Shown here piece by piece: positions 8,195-17,448 of a stretch of DNA of 40,368 bases. The stretch comes from Candidatus Kuenenia stuttgartensis (GTDB taxonomy: Bacteria; Planctomycetota; Planctomycetia; Planctomycetales; Planctomycetaceae). The notes under the pieces are model-generated. The model had not been told where the DNA came from. It saw nothing but the letters and a program-made list of their open reading frames with translations, and did not search any database. The translations under genes and the position numbers were made by a program. Numbering within the stretch: the stretch's first letter is position 1; every line of letters begins with the position of its first letter. The stretch spans positions 1 through 40,368 of the forward strand of contig CAMDRI010000031.1 of the NCBI GenBank assembly GCA_945906725.1. Direction: 5' to 3'.

Positions 8195-8266
8195 TTACTT
8201 CTTCTTCGCGGCAGCCTTCTTCGCGGGAGCTTTCTTCGCAGCCTTCGCAGCCTTTTTCTTTGCCAC
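8195..8266 (-). CDS. 23-residue Lys/Ala-rich basic peptide (histone H1-tail-like)
   Basis: The frame encodes 23 residues made only of Lys, Ala and one Pro after the start (repeats of AAKKA/PAKKA, ending KKK). The GTG at 8266 is preceded by TAAGGAG with 7 bases of spacing, a textbook SD, and the stop is followed by a perfect hairpin. Such Lys/Ala/Pro sequences occur as C-terminal tails of bacterial histone H1-like and HU-like DNA-binding proteins. Here the tail stands alone as a separate gene. Nucleic-acid binding is inferred from composition. Overlapping frames through the same bases give Cys/Glu- or Arg-rich sequences without SD support. Confidence 0.65.
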   Translation of the reverse strand: MAKKKAAKAAKKAPAKKAAAKKK

Positions 8267-8731
8267 AGTAGCACTCCTTACAGAGCAAACTAGGTGACCG
8301 CCTCGCTCGCTTGGCTAACCGGGCTAACACGAGTTTGACGAACACCACACCTTGGTGTCCGACCTACCAACCATGATAGGTCGTTGTGAGCCTCCTGCCG
8401 CGAATGTTCGTCGTTCCGATTTCAGCGAAGCGAAGCGTGAAATGAATCTCGTTTCGATTCGTGAGGGTGACAACTGCGATCCGTTGCAAGTTGCGCACAC
8501 TTGACGCAGATCATCCTGACGTCTTTTTTTATTTCCTGCAACCCAATTCTTGACAGAATTGCACATATTGTGAAGAGATGTTTTGACGCGCTGGAAGCGC
8601 GATACGAAGTCCTTTCGATCCATCGAGCGAATTGTGGAATGCGAAATCGAGTTCGCGATGAAGTGAGTCGAGCGTCATCACGGTGCTCGACGATCACATC
8701 CAGCGATGTGATCGTCACGTCGAAATTGCAC
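8267..8731. other. Intergenic region, no gene seen
   Basis: About 465 bp between the basic peptide gene and the TIM-barrel gene. It holds the hairpin at 8689-8716 and a run of seven T at about 8523-8530. The first 200 bp upstream of the peptide gene must contain its promoter and leader. No convincing ORF or RNA gene was found. Confidence 0.4.
8689..8716 (-). terminator. 12-bp perfect hairpin downstream of the TIM-barrel gene
   Basis: gacgatcacatc pairs with gatgtgatcgtc around cagc. It lies about 15 bases past the stop of the minus-strand isomerase-like gene. There is no U-tract after it, so it may be a 3' end protector rather than an intrinsic terminator. Confidence 0.45.
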
Positions 8732-9562
8732 TCAGGTCTTCGACAACTGACTCAGCACGTTACGCATGTAATGAATGCTGTCTCGCGCGATCTTCTCGGC
8801 ACCGGGTCGATAGTCAAAGACTTCGACGGAGACCCAACCCGAATAGTTTGTTCGCTGTAAAGCCCGGAAAATTGGGGCATAATTGGTTGGTCCCATGCCG
8901 GGGCCGAGCAAGTTCACATCGTTGACGTGGAAGTGTCCAACATGCGGTGCGAAGCGCTCGATGATGGATTCGATGGACTCTGATTCTCCGCCGAGCATTG
9001 CTTTCACATCCTGGTGCAACACAAGATTTGGTGAGCCAACCATCTCGATCAGCCGCATCGCGTCAGCGCAAGTGTTGAGGAAGTTGGTCTCCTTTGGAGT
9101 CAATGGTTCGAGGCAAATACGAACTCCACGATCATGCAGCGCGGACATGCAGCCGCGCAAAACGTCGGCGGCGTTTTCAAATGCTTGATCGAGCGAGACT
9201 CCGTCTTCTAGGTTGCGCTGCATCGGCGAGCCAAGCACCATCAAGTCGCCACCGACGTCGGCACAAGCATTGCCGAGTTCTACTAGATACTGCGACGTCG
9301 CGCGTCGGACGCTGGAGTTTGCGGTTGTGAGGTGGAAACCCTCGGTCTTTGCCAACAACCAATGCAAGCCGATGATCTGCACCCCATGCCGCTCGGCAGT
9401 CGCACGCAATGAGCGGCGTTGCTCGGCGGAGATGTCCGTGATCCGCGGGGCCAGCGTGAACGGGGCCAGCTCGAGGCCGGTGTAACCCAACTCGGCGGAG
9501 AAGGCACACTGGCGTTCCCAGTCCCAATTCTCGAACAGTTCTTGGCAGATGGCGAATTTCAT
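8732..9562 (-). CDS. Sugar phosphate isomerase/epimerase-type TIM-barrel protein
   Basis: The product has 276 residues of the xylose-isomerase-like TIM-barrel (AP endonuclease family 2) type. Typical blocks are FAICQELF at the start, [48 protein letters not shown] (metal-ligand Glu), [20 protein letters not shown] and [10 protein letters not shown]. No signal peptide. Members isomerise or epimerise sugars or act on inositol-like compounds with a divalent metal; the substrate cannot be told. ATG at 9562 is preceded by GAGGA five bases upstream. Further in-frame sequence upstream has no family similarity and contains the 22-bp tandem repeat. Confidence 0.85.
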   Translation of the reverse strand: MKFAICQELFENWDWERQCAFSAELGYTGLELAPFTLAPRITDISAEQRRSLRATAERHGVQIIGLHWLLAKTEGFHLTTANSSVRRATSQYLVELGNACADVGGDLMVLGSPMQRNLEDGVSLDQAFENAADVLRGCMSALHDRGVRICLEPLTPKETNFLNTCADAMRLIEMVGSPNLVLHQDVKAMLGGESESIESIIERFAPHVGHFHVNDVNLLGPGMGPTNYAPIFRALQRTNYSGWVSVEVFDYRPGAEKIARDSIHYMRNVLSQLSKT

Positions 9563-9908
9563 GGGAATCCTCGTCAGCGGGCGAGCACATTGCCGTGCGG
9601 CCCAAGTAATATTGCCGTGCGGCCCAAGTAATACAGTCAAACCAGCACTTGGAACCGACGAACCGTCGATAGACGTTACCGGCGACCGAGCAGAAACTTG
9701 CAACGCTGGCGGAGCGGCCTTAGAGTCATCCGCCCTGCGAGCTGCGGAATTGGTTTTTGTGACGCAACTCAAGAACTGTCCAACAACAGCGGTCACAGAG
9801 TACGTACTCGCGGCACAATTCTCATGGGCTTTGGCTGGCTTTGTTGTTTGCAAAGCCGGTGTCGTCTTTCAGTCATCCTTTCGTCGTTCAAATTCAAGGT
9901 GCGGGTCG
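9563..9908. other. Divergent intergenic region
   Basis: It separates the minus-strand isomerase gene from the plus-strand ABC operon and should carry promoters for both. It contains the 22-bp tandem repeat at 9589-9632. The plus-strand open frame through it has no protein-like features before the ATG at 9909. Confidence 0.45.
9589..9632. repeat. Perfect tandem duplication of 22 bp
   Basis: attgccgtgcggcccaagtaat is present twice head to tail (9589-9610 and 9611-9632) with no mismatch. It lies about 27 bases upstream of the isomerase start, within its leader or promoter. Confidence 0.9.
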
Positions 9909-10805
9909 ATGGAGACACAGTCGGTCATTCAGATTAAGAACCTGACGAAGATTTATCGCGACTTCTGGGGGCGGAAAAAAGTTCGTGCCCTGAATTCGCT
10001 CAGCTTGGACGTCAAAAAAGGGGAAGTTTTCGGACTGCTCGGTCCGAACGGCTCGGGCAAAACAACGACCATGAAGTTGTTGCTGGGCCTGCTGTTTCCC
10101 ACCGAAGGGGAGATCACTGTCCTCGGCAAACCGGCTTCCGACGTCAGCAAGAACGAGTGGATCGGATACCTGCCGGAAGAATCCTATCTCTATCGGTTCC
10201 TCAACGCCGAGGAAACGCTCGACTTCTATGGACGGCTGTTCGACATGTCCCCGCAACAGCGGAAAGAGCGATCGAATCAGCTCATCGAACTGGTTGGGTT
10301 GCAGAACGCTCGCAAGCGGCAGTTGAAGGAGTACTCGAAAGGCATGGCCCGCCGCATCGGCTTGGCCCAGGCGCTGATCAACAACCCGGACCTGATCCTA
10401 TTGGATGAGCCGACCAGCGGCCTCGACCCATTAGGCTCGCGTGACATGAAGGACTTGATCGTCAAGCTGAAAAATGAAGGCAAGACGGTCGTCATGTGCA
10501 GCCACTTGCTGGCCGATGTGCAGGATGTCTGCGACCGGATCGCGATTCTGTATGCTGGTGAGTTGAAAGAACTCGGCCGCGTCGACGACTTGCTCAAGGA
10601 GCAGCACGAGACCGAGTTGCTGACTTCGAAGCTCAGCCCGGAAGCGGTTGCGGATGTTGAAGCGGTGCTGGCCAAGCACAACGCGAAACTTTTGCGGCAT
10701 GGACATCCGACGAACAGCCTCGAAGACTTGTTCCTCAAGACGGTCCAGAAAAGCCAAGAGCGTCCCGGTCAACGGTTTGTCCCCGCGGCTACCGAGAAAT
10801 CGTAA
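9909..10805 (+). CDS. ABC transporter ATP-binding protein
   Basis: The product has 298 residues with a complete ABC ATPase: Walker [11 protein letters not shown]-loop region [11 protein letters not shown], a signature-like [15 protein letters not shown], Walker [14 protein letters not shown], and the switch His in [10 protein letters not shown]. The C-terminal extension (about 220-298) is as in exporters of the ABC-2/NatA class. The ATG at 9909 has AAGGTG 7 bases upstream. It is followed 83 bp later by the permease gene, so it probably powers that exporter. Substrate unknown. Confidence 0.92.
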   Translation: METQSVIQIKNLTKIYRDFWGRKKVRALNSLSLDVKKGEVFGLLGPNGSGKTTTMKLLLGLLFPTEGEITVLGKPASDVSKNEWIGYLPEESYLYRFLNAEETLDFYGRLFDMSPQQRKERSNQLIELVGLQNARKRQLKEYSKGMARRIGLAQALINNPDLILLDEPTSGLDPLGSRDMKDLIVKLKNEGKTVVMCSHLLADVQDVCDRIAILYAGELKELGRVDDLLKEQHETELLTSKLSPEAVADVEAVLAKHNAKLLRHGHPTNSLEDLFLKTVQKSQERPGQRFVPAATEKS

Positions 10806-10888
10806 TCTTGGTGTTCGCGGCGCGTTCGCCAGTCTGCCCTGCGTGGTGAGTGATTGTTTCGAGCTCTCTGGAATTCTGAGTAGCGACC

Positions 10889-12484
10889 ATGAATTTTGAC
10901 GCCAAGCCATTCCTCCTGTTCAGCAACATTGAAAACGGCCTCATGCACTGGTTGTTGGTGTTTGGCAGTTTCATCGGCGTGATTTTCGCGGCCTCGATTT
11001 TGATTTCGCTGGGAATTTACGGCGTATCGGGGCCAGTGGCGGTGGTGAGCCGAGTGCGGCAAGGGTTGCACGACTTTGTCAATTCTTCGCCGAAACGGAT
11101 CTGGGCGATTGCCGGGCTGACGATCATGGAGGCTGTGCGCCGCAAAGCCTTGTTGGTGTTCGTCGTGTTTGCGTTTCTCATGATGTTCGCAGGATGGTTT
11201 CTCGACTCCGAATTGCGCGCTGATTTGCAGGTGAAGAATGCGGTCAGTTTCGCGCTGACCACGGTCTCGTGGCTGACGATTCCCGTGTTATTGCTCCTGT
11301 CTTGTTGGGGAATTCCGGAAGACATCCGAGTTCGCTCGATTCACACAGTCGTGACGAAACCAGTCCGCCGAAACGAAATCGTGATGGGGCGGATTCTGGG
11401 TTTCGCAACGATTGCCGCAGGGATCGTCGCAATAATGGGGATCATTGGGTACGTGTGGATTTTGCGGCAAGTTCCCAACAACGCCAGTTTGATTTGCCGA
11501 GTTCCGGTGTACGGCACATTGCAATTTCTCGACCGCGAAGGCAACGTCGCGGACAAAGGAATTAACACCGGTGACATCTGGGAATTTCGCAGCTACATCG
11601 AGGGTGGTTCGAAAGCGTCCGCGGCATACAAGTTTCCGATCGACGCTCCCGTCGACCGCATCAAACTGGAATCCCGATTCGAGGCTTTTCGCACGCACAA
11701 GGGCCGGATGGGACAGTCACTGCTGGTCCGATATGTACTCGTCAATCCAACCAAAGATTTGCGTGTCCCGTTGGATTCGTTCGAGATCAAAGAGTTCAAT
11801 CTCAATGAGCAGTACCTCGAACGGAAACTCTCATTCTACGACGAAGTCCGAATGGAAAAACGTGAGGTTGATCTGTTCGACGACGTCGTCGATCAAAATT
11901 CTCTGACAATTGAAGTGCAGTGTCTCGACGTCGGGCAGTATCTCGGAATGGCTCGTCCGGACTTTTTCATTCGACTGCCTGACCGACCATTCGCGGTCGG
12001 ATATTTCAAGGCCGTGCTCGGGATTTGGTTGCTGACGGTCTTCATTGTCAGCATCGGAGTGACCTCGAGCACTTTCGTCAAAGGCCCGGTGGCCACGCTG
12101 TTGACCTTTAGCCTGCTGATCATTGGACAAGGCTTCCGCGAGTTCATGATCAAGCTGATTACCGGAGTGCAAAAGGGAGGCGGACCGATTGAATCTTGGT
12201 ATCGCTTGGTCACGCACATGAACGACACGTTGGAGTTGCCTGACAACATCGGCATCAAAATCATGCAAGGCATCGACAACGTCATGCTCGCCGGCTTGTG
12301 GCTGATGCAGCATTTGATCCCAGACCTCAGTTCGTTCGTCATGTCTCCTTATGTGGCGAACGGATTTGATGTCCCCTGGAACGTGGCGATTTTTCGCAGC
12401 CTGGCCATCACGATTGGGTATTTGGTTCCCTGTTTGTTGGTAGGCTACTACAGCCTGACGTTGAGAGAGTTGGAGGCAAAATGA
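10889..12484 (+). CDS. ABC transporter permease (ABC-2-like)
   Basis: The product has 531 residues. It has four hydrophobic helices in the first 190 residues (for example WLLVFGSFIGVIFAASILISL and LLVFVVFAFLMMFAGWF), a soluble domain of about 180 residues (about 195-375), then two or three helices near 380-420 and a last pair near 500-525. A large extracytoplasmic domain between helix sets fits ABC-2-type permeases and planctomycete-type exporters. It follows the ATPase gene and its TGA overlaps the next ATG (ATGA at 12481-12484), so the three form one operon. Confidence 0.85.
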   Translation: MNFDAKPFLLFSNIENGLMHWLLVFGSFIGVIFAASILISLGIYGVSGPVAVVSRVRQGLHDFVNSSPKRIWAIAGLTIMEAVRRKALLVFVVFAFLMMFAGWFLDSELRADLQVKNAVSFALTTVSWLTIPVLLLLSCWGIPEDIRVRSIHTVVTKPVRRNEIVMGRILGFATIAAGIVAIMGIIGYVWILRQVPNNASLICRVPVYGTLQFLDREGNVADKGINTGDIWEFRSYIEGGSKASAAYKFPIDAPVDRIKLESRFEAFRTHKGRMGQSLLVRYVLVNPTKDLRVPLDSFEIKEFNLNEQYLERKLSFYDEVRMEKREVDLFDDVVDQNSLTIEVQCLDVGQYLGMARPDFFIRLPDRPFAVGYFKAVLGIWLLTVFIVSIGVTSSTFVKGPVATLLTFSLLIIGQGFREFMIKLITGVQKGGGPIESWYRLVTHMNDTLELPDNIGIKIMQGIDNVMLAGLWLMQHLIPDLSSFVMSPYVANGFDVPWNVAIFRSLAITIGYLVPCLLVGYYSLTLRELEAK

Positions 12485-13815
12485 TCGAACAACTTTCCGC
12501 GCGGCAGCGCAAATTGGCGTACCTGGTTGGCATGGTCGTGTTGATGCTGCCCATCATTGTGTTGGGGATGCCGGCGACCGATGAAGCAGGCTCCGGCGGC
12601 ATGCTCGCCAAATTGCGACAGGAGAACGACCTGGGAGAAAGCACCCTGGGGAAGGTTGATCCGACCAGTGCCACCATGAATTTGGTGTTGTTAGGGATGC
12701 GCGGCGTCGCTGTGAACCTGCTGCGAATGCAGCTCGACACGCAGAGAGATCAAAAGCAGTGGGCGCAAATGCGAGCCACGACCGAGTCGGTCATCCTGCT
12801 GCAGCCGCACTACATCCAGGTGTGGCGCTATCTTGGTTGGAATTTGGCCTACAACGTGTCGGCCGAGTGGGACGCCGTCGAGGATCGCTACTTCTGGGTG
12901 AAGGAAGGTGCGAAGTTCCTGATGCAGGGTGCCGAGCGCAATCGTCTCGATCCGGAAGTCTATTGGGACACCGGCAACACACTGGGCAAAAAGATTGGCC
13001 GTTCCGACGAATGGAAACAATTCCGCCAATTCTTCAAAGAGGATCCCGACAAGGAACGTTACGACGGCGGACCAGACAGTGAAATCAACCCCGATCGGAA
13101 GGACAATTACCTCGCTGCCAAGGACTGGTTTCAGAAGGCCAACGATGCAGAAGAGAAACACGAGCAGCACATCATGATGGATTGTCTGTTCCGCTCGTAT
13201 CCTGCACGTTCGCAGTTGGACTTTGCGGACGCGTTGCAGCGAGAAGGACAATTTGACGAAACCACTCGCAAAGCGTGGGATGATGCATATCACGACTGGG
13301 CCGAAGTGTTCGGTCAGATGCGGTTTCAGACTGGCGATTGCGAGATCTTCATGGAAGCTAGCGCCTCGGAATCCGCGATGGAACAAATCATGTCGACGTC
13401 CGGCAAGGACCGTAATCATATCGAGAGTGAACTCGATTTATACCAAAACGTGAGCAACTATCGTTTTTGGAGGATGAAGGCGCACGCGGAAAAGCAACAA
13501 AACACAACTCGCGTGCATAGTGATCTGTTCGAGGGTGAAGAGCTCTTCAAAAAGGGTGACGTCGACGCCGCGCAAGAAGTTTTGGAATCGGGACTCGATC
13601 GTTTCAAGTTCATGCTGGAGACCTACAAAGAACTCGCCAGCGATGACAGCACCATAGAGGAGGGACTCTGGGGCATTATGCTCTGGCAGAAGATTTATCA
13701 ATTGAAGAATCAGGTCCAACCTGAAGAGTTTCCTTTTAAAGAATTGTGGGAGAAGGAACTCAACCGCGTGCCCAATCTTCAGCAGGAATTTAATCGCAAA
13801 TACGGCTCTTCTTAA
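12481..13815 (+). CDS. Membrane-anchored protein coupled to the ABC exporter
   Basis: The product has 444 residues: one N-terminal membrane helix (LAYLVGMVVLMLPIIVLGM, about 13-31), then a hydrophilic, helix-rich domain with Trp/Tyr-rich blocks such as HYIQVWRYLGWNLAYNVSAEWD and RFWRMKAHAEKQQNTTRVH. The spacing of aromatic residues suggests TPR-like helical repeats, but none is clear enough to assign. The 4-base overlap with the permease argues for a partner role, perhaps a periplasmic adaptor. I do not recognise a named family. Confidence 0.75.
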   Translation: MIEQLSARQRKLAYLVGMVVLMLPIIVLGMPATDEAGSGGMLAKLRQENDLGESTLGKVDPTSATMNLVLLGMRGVAVNLLRMQLDTQRDQKQWAQMRATTESVILLQPHYIQVWRYLGWNLAYNVSAEWDAVEDRYFWVKEGAKFLMQGAERNRLDPEVYWDTGNTLGKKIGRSDEWKQFRQFFKEDPDKERYDGGPDSEINPDRKDNYLAAKDWFQKANDAEEKHEQHIMMDCLFRSYPARSQLDFADALQREGQFDETTRKAWDDAYHDWAEVFGQMRFQTGDCEIFMEASASESAMEQIMSTSGKDRNHIESELDLYQNVSNYRFWRMKAHAEKQQNTTRVHSDLFEGEELFKKGDVDAAQEVLESGLDRFKFMLETYKELASDDSTIEEGLWGIMLWQKIYQLKNQVQPEEFPFKELWEKELNRVPNLQQEFNRKYGSS

Positions 13816-13859
13816 TCCGGAGGTCTCCTTGCAGCTCGGTTGTTGAGCCGAGAGCATAT

Positions 13860-13920
13860 CCGGCCGATCTCGCCCGTCGAAGGTTTCGCTTCGAGAGCGA
13901 TGTTGGCCGGTTTCGTTTTT
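13860..13920 (+). terminator. Possible terminator of the ABC operon
   Basis: An outer stem ccggcc (13860-13865) and ggccgg (13905-13910) encloses a perfect inner hairpin tcgaag-gtttcg-cttcga (13877-13894). It is followed directly by tttcgttttt. It lies 45 bases past the stop of the third ABC-operon gene. Confidence 0.5.
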
Positions 13921-13998
13921 GAATCTTCTTTTTGAGTCGCGAAGACTCGGAGTCATCCCATCGCCACCTCCGTTCGTTCCAAACCTGCCGAAGCAACC

Positions 13999-14391
13999 TT
14001 GGCTGAGCGTCAGCAAGCCAGCCGTGAACTCGCCAGCCTAGCCGCGCAAGCATGCGCTGACCTTAAGGGCAAAGATTCTCTCGTCCTCGACATGACGCTG
14101 GTCACTCCGATCGTGGATTTTTTCGTGGTCACGACCGCAACCAGCGGACGTCAGATGCGTGCCATCGCCGAAGAGGTCGAGCAACTCATGAAGAAGCGCG
14201 GCAGCCGCCCCCGAGTCGGCGTTGAAGGCCGCGATTCCGAAACGTGGATTCTGCAAGACTACGGCGACATCGTGCTGCACGTCTTCTCGCCCGATGGCCG
14301 CGAACTCTACGACCTCGAACACCTCTGGGCCGACGCGCCGCAGGTGGATTGGAAGCCGCTCGCCAAAAAACTGGCTGACAGTGAGAAGTAA
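13999..14391 (+). CDS. rsfS: Ribosomal silencing factor RsfS
   Basis: The product has 130 residues and is a full-length RsfS (DUF143/Iojap): DLKGKDSLVLDM, PIVDFFVVTTATSGRQMRAIAEEVE, then DSETWILQDYGDIVLHVFSPDGRELYDLEHLWADAP. RsfS binds protein L14 and blocks subunit joining in slow growth. The frame is open upstream to 13936 but has no ATG or GTG; TTG at 13999 (L-A-E-R-Q) is the best start, without a clear SD. A small hairpin, gagtc-gcgaa-gactc (13934-13948), lies in the leader. It is alone on the plus strand, convergent with the next gene. Confidence 0.9.
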   Translation: MAERQQASRELASLAAQACADLKGKDSLVLDMTLVTPIVDFFVVTTATSGRQMRAIAEEVEQLMKKRGSRPRVGVEGRDSETWILQDYGDIVLHVFSPDGRELYDLEHLWADAPQVDWKPLAKKLADSEK

Positions 14392-14424
14392 CGTGTGGCG
14401 AGTTTCCAACCTGCCAGTTCCGGC

Positions 14425-15495
14425 TCAGCTCAATTCGCGCCGCGGAATCCGCGCCGCCAGCATGTCCGCTTCCGCGAAGATCGCCGGGGTGCCGCCTGTG
14501 TGGACGAAGACGACGTCTTGATCCGCGTGGAAGTGGCCGGCGCGAATGTGATCGATCAGTCCCGACAGAGCCTTCGCCGTGTAAACGTGTTCGACCAAGA
14601 GACCCTCGGTCCGCGCGAGCAGTGTCATCGCCTCGATGCCCGCATCCGACGGCTGGCCGTAGCCGGGGCCGAGGTAATCGCCGATGAAGAGAATGTCGTC
14701 CGGCTTCAGTCGAGTCTCGATGTCGACCAACTCCGCGGCGCGATTCGCCGTCGCTGATAATTCTTGCTGGCTGTCCCACGGCCAGATCATCGGAGCGATG
14801 CTCTTCACGGGATACGGCAACCCCAGCGCCTTCGCGCCGAGCGCCACGCCAGCCCCGGTCGAACCGGACGACGAAACGTAAACCGCCGCCGGCTGAAAGC
14901 CGCTGGCAGACGATTGCTCGACAATCTCCGCAACGCAAAGCGTGTAGCTGAGCGCGGCCAGCGGCAACACCACCGGCCGATCCCACACATAGACCTTGCG
15001 GCCTTTTGCTCGGAACCGCTCGGCGACCTCGGCGATTTTCCGATCCAGCGCCGAGCCGATCGCTTCTTCGACGATCTCGACGCTCGCTCCCACGATCTGG
15101 TCGAGCAACAGATTCCCCTGCACGACATCCGGCCCGCTCGCTGGCCTGCCACGACCGAGCACCAGATGAATATCGAGTCCCACCTTCGCGCACGCAGCAG
15201 CCGTCTGCCGGCAGTTGTTGCTCTGCACTCCCGCGCCCCACACGACCAAGTCCGCCCCCTTGGCCAGTGCATCAGCGATCAGAAACTCATTGTGCCTTGC
15301 CTTGTTTCCGCCGAACAGCAGGCCCGTGCAATCATCTCGCTTGATCCACACGCGCGGCCCAATCGCACCCACGGCCCGGCTGAACCGCGGCAACAATTCC
15401 AACGGCGTCGGCAGGTGCGCTAGTGGTGTTCGTGGCACTTGAGAAATCTTTGCTCGCAGTTCGTTGGTGGTCAGAGTTTTGGCCAAAGTCGTCAT
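14425..15495 (-). CDS. PLP-dependent D-cysteine desulfhydrase / ACC deaminase-like enzyme
   Basis: The product has 356 residues of the tryptophan-synthase-beta fold (fold type II). It has WIKRDDCTGLLFGGNKARHNEF with the PLP Lys at residue 65, GAGVQSNNCRQTAAACA, a Gly/Ser-rich phosphate loop SSSGSTGAGVALGA, and FVHTGGTPAIF near the end. This pattern is shared by D-cysteine desulfhydrase, ACC deaminase and related ammonia-lyases; length and GGNK fit but the exact substrate cannot be assigned. The ATG at 15495 has AGGAG 6 bases upstream. It is convergent with rsfS and divergent from the amidohydrolase. Confidence 0.88.
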   Translation of the reverse strand: MTTLAKTLTTNELRAKISQVPRTPLAHLPTPLELLPRFSRAVGAIGPRVWIKRDDCTGLLFGGNKARHNEFLIADALAKGADLVVWGAGVQSNNCRQTAAACAKVGLDIHLVLGRGRPASGPDVVQGNLLLDQIVGASVEIVEEAIGSALDRKIAEVAERFRAKGRKVYVWDRPVVLPLAALSYTLCVAEIVEQSSASGFQPAAVYVSSSGSTGAGVALGAKALGLPYPVKSIAPMIWPWDSQQELSATANRAAELVDIETRLKPDDILFIGDYLGPGYGQPSDAGIEAMTLLARTEGLLVEHVYTAKALSGLIDHIRAGHFHADQDVVFVHTGGTPAIFAEADMLAARIPRRELS

Positions 15496-15675
15496 CAGAA
15501 TCTCCTGTCGGAACGGATTCACGGCGCGTTATAGACAACCGGTCGGGAATCGCAAACTCCGCGAATAGCGATACGATGTTGTGACCCGGCTCTGCGACAA
15601 TCTGCGTTTCAATACTTCCGGATTTCAAATGCAGAAAATGCAAATTGTCGCGGAGACGTGCGAAAGGTGGTTGTC

Positions 15676-17073
15676 ATGCTTCGTCGATTTGTGGCGATGT
15701 CTGTGATCATTTTGAGTTGGCTGGATATGCCACTGTCGGCGGCGGCTCAAGCCACTCGTCAGACTGAAACCTACAAGCGGATCAAGTTGAAGATCGACGC
15801 AGTGCCGGCCATCGACACGCACGATCATCTTTGGCCATTCGAACGGCTGCCGGGTTATCGCGAGACGAAACTCGGCAAGGGGATGAACCTCTCCAGCATT
15901 TGGGGGAACAGCTATTGGACTCAGGTTGGGCGGCTGACTCCGTGGCAGCCGAAGATGGAGTTCGATGACTGGTGGAAAGATGCCAAAGACGATTGGGACA
16001 ACTCACGAGCGACCAGCTTCTACCGCTACACGCAGATCGCGCTCAAAGATTTGTACGGCGTCGACTGGGATCGCGTCACCGATGCGCAGGCGAAGGAACT
16101 CGATCGCAAGATCTTCGACAACTACCGCGACCAGAAATGGCTGCACCACGTCGTCACCGAGCGATCCAACATCGAGTTGATGTTCAACGACCCGTACTGG
16201 GCTCGGTATGCCTTCGAGACGTCGTACCCGTTTGAAGTCATCGTGTTCAACGTGACTCCGCTGGTGCGCGGATTTCATGCGTCGGAATACTCCAATCCAT
16301 TCGACAGCCCGTACGACTTTGCAACCAAGCACGGTCTGCCGATGAACTCAGTAGATGATTTCTTAAAGGTGCTCGACCGACTGTTCCTCGAAGCGAGAGA
16401 CAAAGGGGCTGTTTGCTTGAAGAGCACGCTCGCGTACCAACGGACTTTGAAGTTTGACAACGTTTCGAAGGGGCGGGCCGAGGTGGCGTTCGGTAAGCGC
16501 GGCACGGCACTCACGCCTGAGCAGATCAAAGACTTCGAGGACTTTGTCTTCTGGCGGCTGTGTGAACTCGGCGCGAAATACGATCTGCCGTTCCAAATTC
16601 ACACGGGACACGGCCGCATTCAAAGCTCGAATCCGATGCTGCTGGTCGATTTGATCGAGGCGAATCTCAAGACGAAGTTCATTCTGTTTCACGGCGGCTT
16701 CCCGTGGGTCGGAGAGACCGGCGCGATCCTGCTGCGACATTGGAACCACGTCTGGATCGACAGTGTTTGGCTACCGAGCCTCAGCTATTCGATGGGCAAA
16801 CGGGCCTACCACGAATGGCTGGAGCAGATGCCCTCGACCCGCATCATGTGGGGCGGCGACTGCAATCACGGCGAAGGGATTTACGGCTCGACCGAATTGA
16901 CTCGGCAGTGCATCGCCGAAGTCCTCGCCGAGAAAGTCGATCGCGGCGACCTAATCGAAGATCACGCCAACCGCATCGGTCGTCAAATCATGCGCGACAA
17001 CGCGCTTGAGTTGTTTCCGCAACTCAGGGACCGGTTGTGGAAGGACAAAGAGACGCTGAAAGCAAAACCGTAA
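15676..17073 (+). CDS. Exported amidohydrolase-family protein
   Basis: The product has 465 residues with a signal peptide (FVAMSVIILSWLDMPLSAAAQ). It is a metal-dependent hydrolase of the amidohydrolase superfamily: AIDTHDHLWPF with the first metal His pair H49/H51, QIHTGHGR, FILFHGGFPWVGE, and MWGGDCNHGEG near the end. The arrangement resembles the COG2159/FluG-like group (decarboxylases, hydratases or hydrolases of small aromatic or sugar acids). The ATG at 15676 is preferred over the GTG at 15658 because AAAGGTGG lies 5 bases before it. The cupin gene follows 24 bp after its stop. Confidence 0.85.
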   Translation: MLRRFVAMSVIILSWLDMPLSAAAQATRQTETYKRIKLKIDAVPAIDTHDHLWPFERLPGYRETKLGKGMNLSSIWGNSYWTQVGRLTPWQPKMEFDDWWKDAKDDWDNSRATSFYRYTQIALKDLYGVDWDRVTDAQAKELDRKIFDNYRDQKWLHHVVTERSNIELMFNDPYWARYAFETSYPFEVIVFNVTPLVRGFHASEYSNPFDSPYDFATKHGLPMNSVDDFLKVLDRLFLEARDKGAVCLKSTLAYQRTLKFDNVSKGRAEVAFGKRGTALTPEQIKDFEDFVFWRLCELGAKYDLPFQIHTGHGRIQSSNPMLLVDLIEANLKTKFILFHGGFPWVGETGAILLRHWNHVWIDSVWLPSLSYSMGKRAYHEWLEQMPSTRIMWGGDCNHGEGIYGSTELTRQCIAEVLAEKVDRGDLIEDHANRIGRQIMRDNALELFPQLRDRLWKDKETLKAKP

Positions 17074-17097
17074 ACCCTGCTAAAGAAGGAAAAGCCG

Positions 17098-17448
17098 ATG
17101 ACGCAATCCGCTAGCTTCCTGCGTCGTGATCCTGCCGAAGTCACGCCGTGGGCCGAAACCTGTGGCGAGATTCGTTGCCTAATCGAAGAGAAAGACGGTG
17201 CGGCGGGCGAGGTGCATCAGGTCAAGATTCATGACGCCAAGCTGCACTATCACGCTCACACCGACGAGTTCTATTACGTCATCGACGGCCAAGGGACGAT
17301 GACGCTCGACGGCACCGCGATCGAACTGCACAAAGGTGTGGTCGTCTACGTCCCGCGAGGTATACAGCACAAAGCGGTTGGCGATCTGACGGTGCTGGTC
17401 GTCTGCGTTCCGCGCGGCGTGATGCACGACATTCACGAGTTGGAGTAA
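17098..17448 (+). CDS. Small single-domain cupin
   Basis: The product has 116 residues with a standard cupin core: the metal motif HYHAHTDEFYYV (H52, H54, E57) and GVVVYVPRGIQHKA with the fourth ligand H91. It has no signal peptide. Such cupins bind a divalent metal and act as isomerases, dioxygenases or sugar/ligand sensors. GAAGGA lies about 7 bases before the ATG. It is 24 bp after the amidohydrolase gene, so the two are probably co-transcribed and may act on the same compound. Confidence 0.88.
   Translation: MTQSASFLRRDPAEVTPWAETCGEIRCLIEEKDGAAGEVHQVKIHDAKLHYHAHTDEFYYVIDGQGTMTLDGTAIELHKGVVVYVPRGIQHKAVGDLTVLVVCVPRGVMHDIHELE

Noticed and set aside
8004..8348. Cys/Glu-rich minus-strand frame
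   Set aside because: It overlaps the Lys/Ala-rich peptide gene in another frame and has no SD or known pattern.
9563..9853. 97-residue N-terminal extension of the TIM-barrel protein
   Set aside because: No family similarity, crosses the tandem repeat, and a good SD stands before the ATG at 9562.
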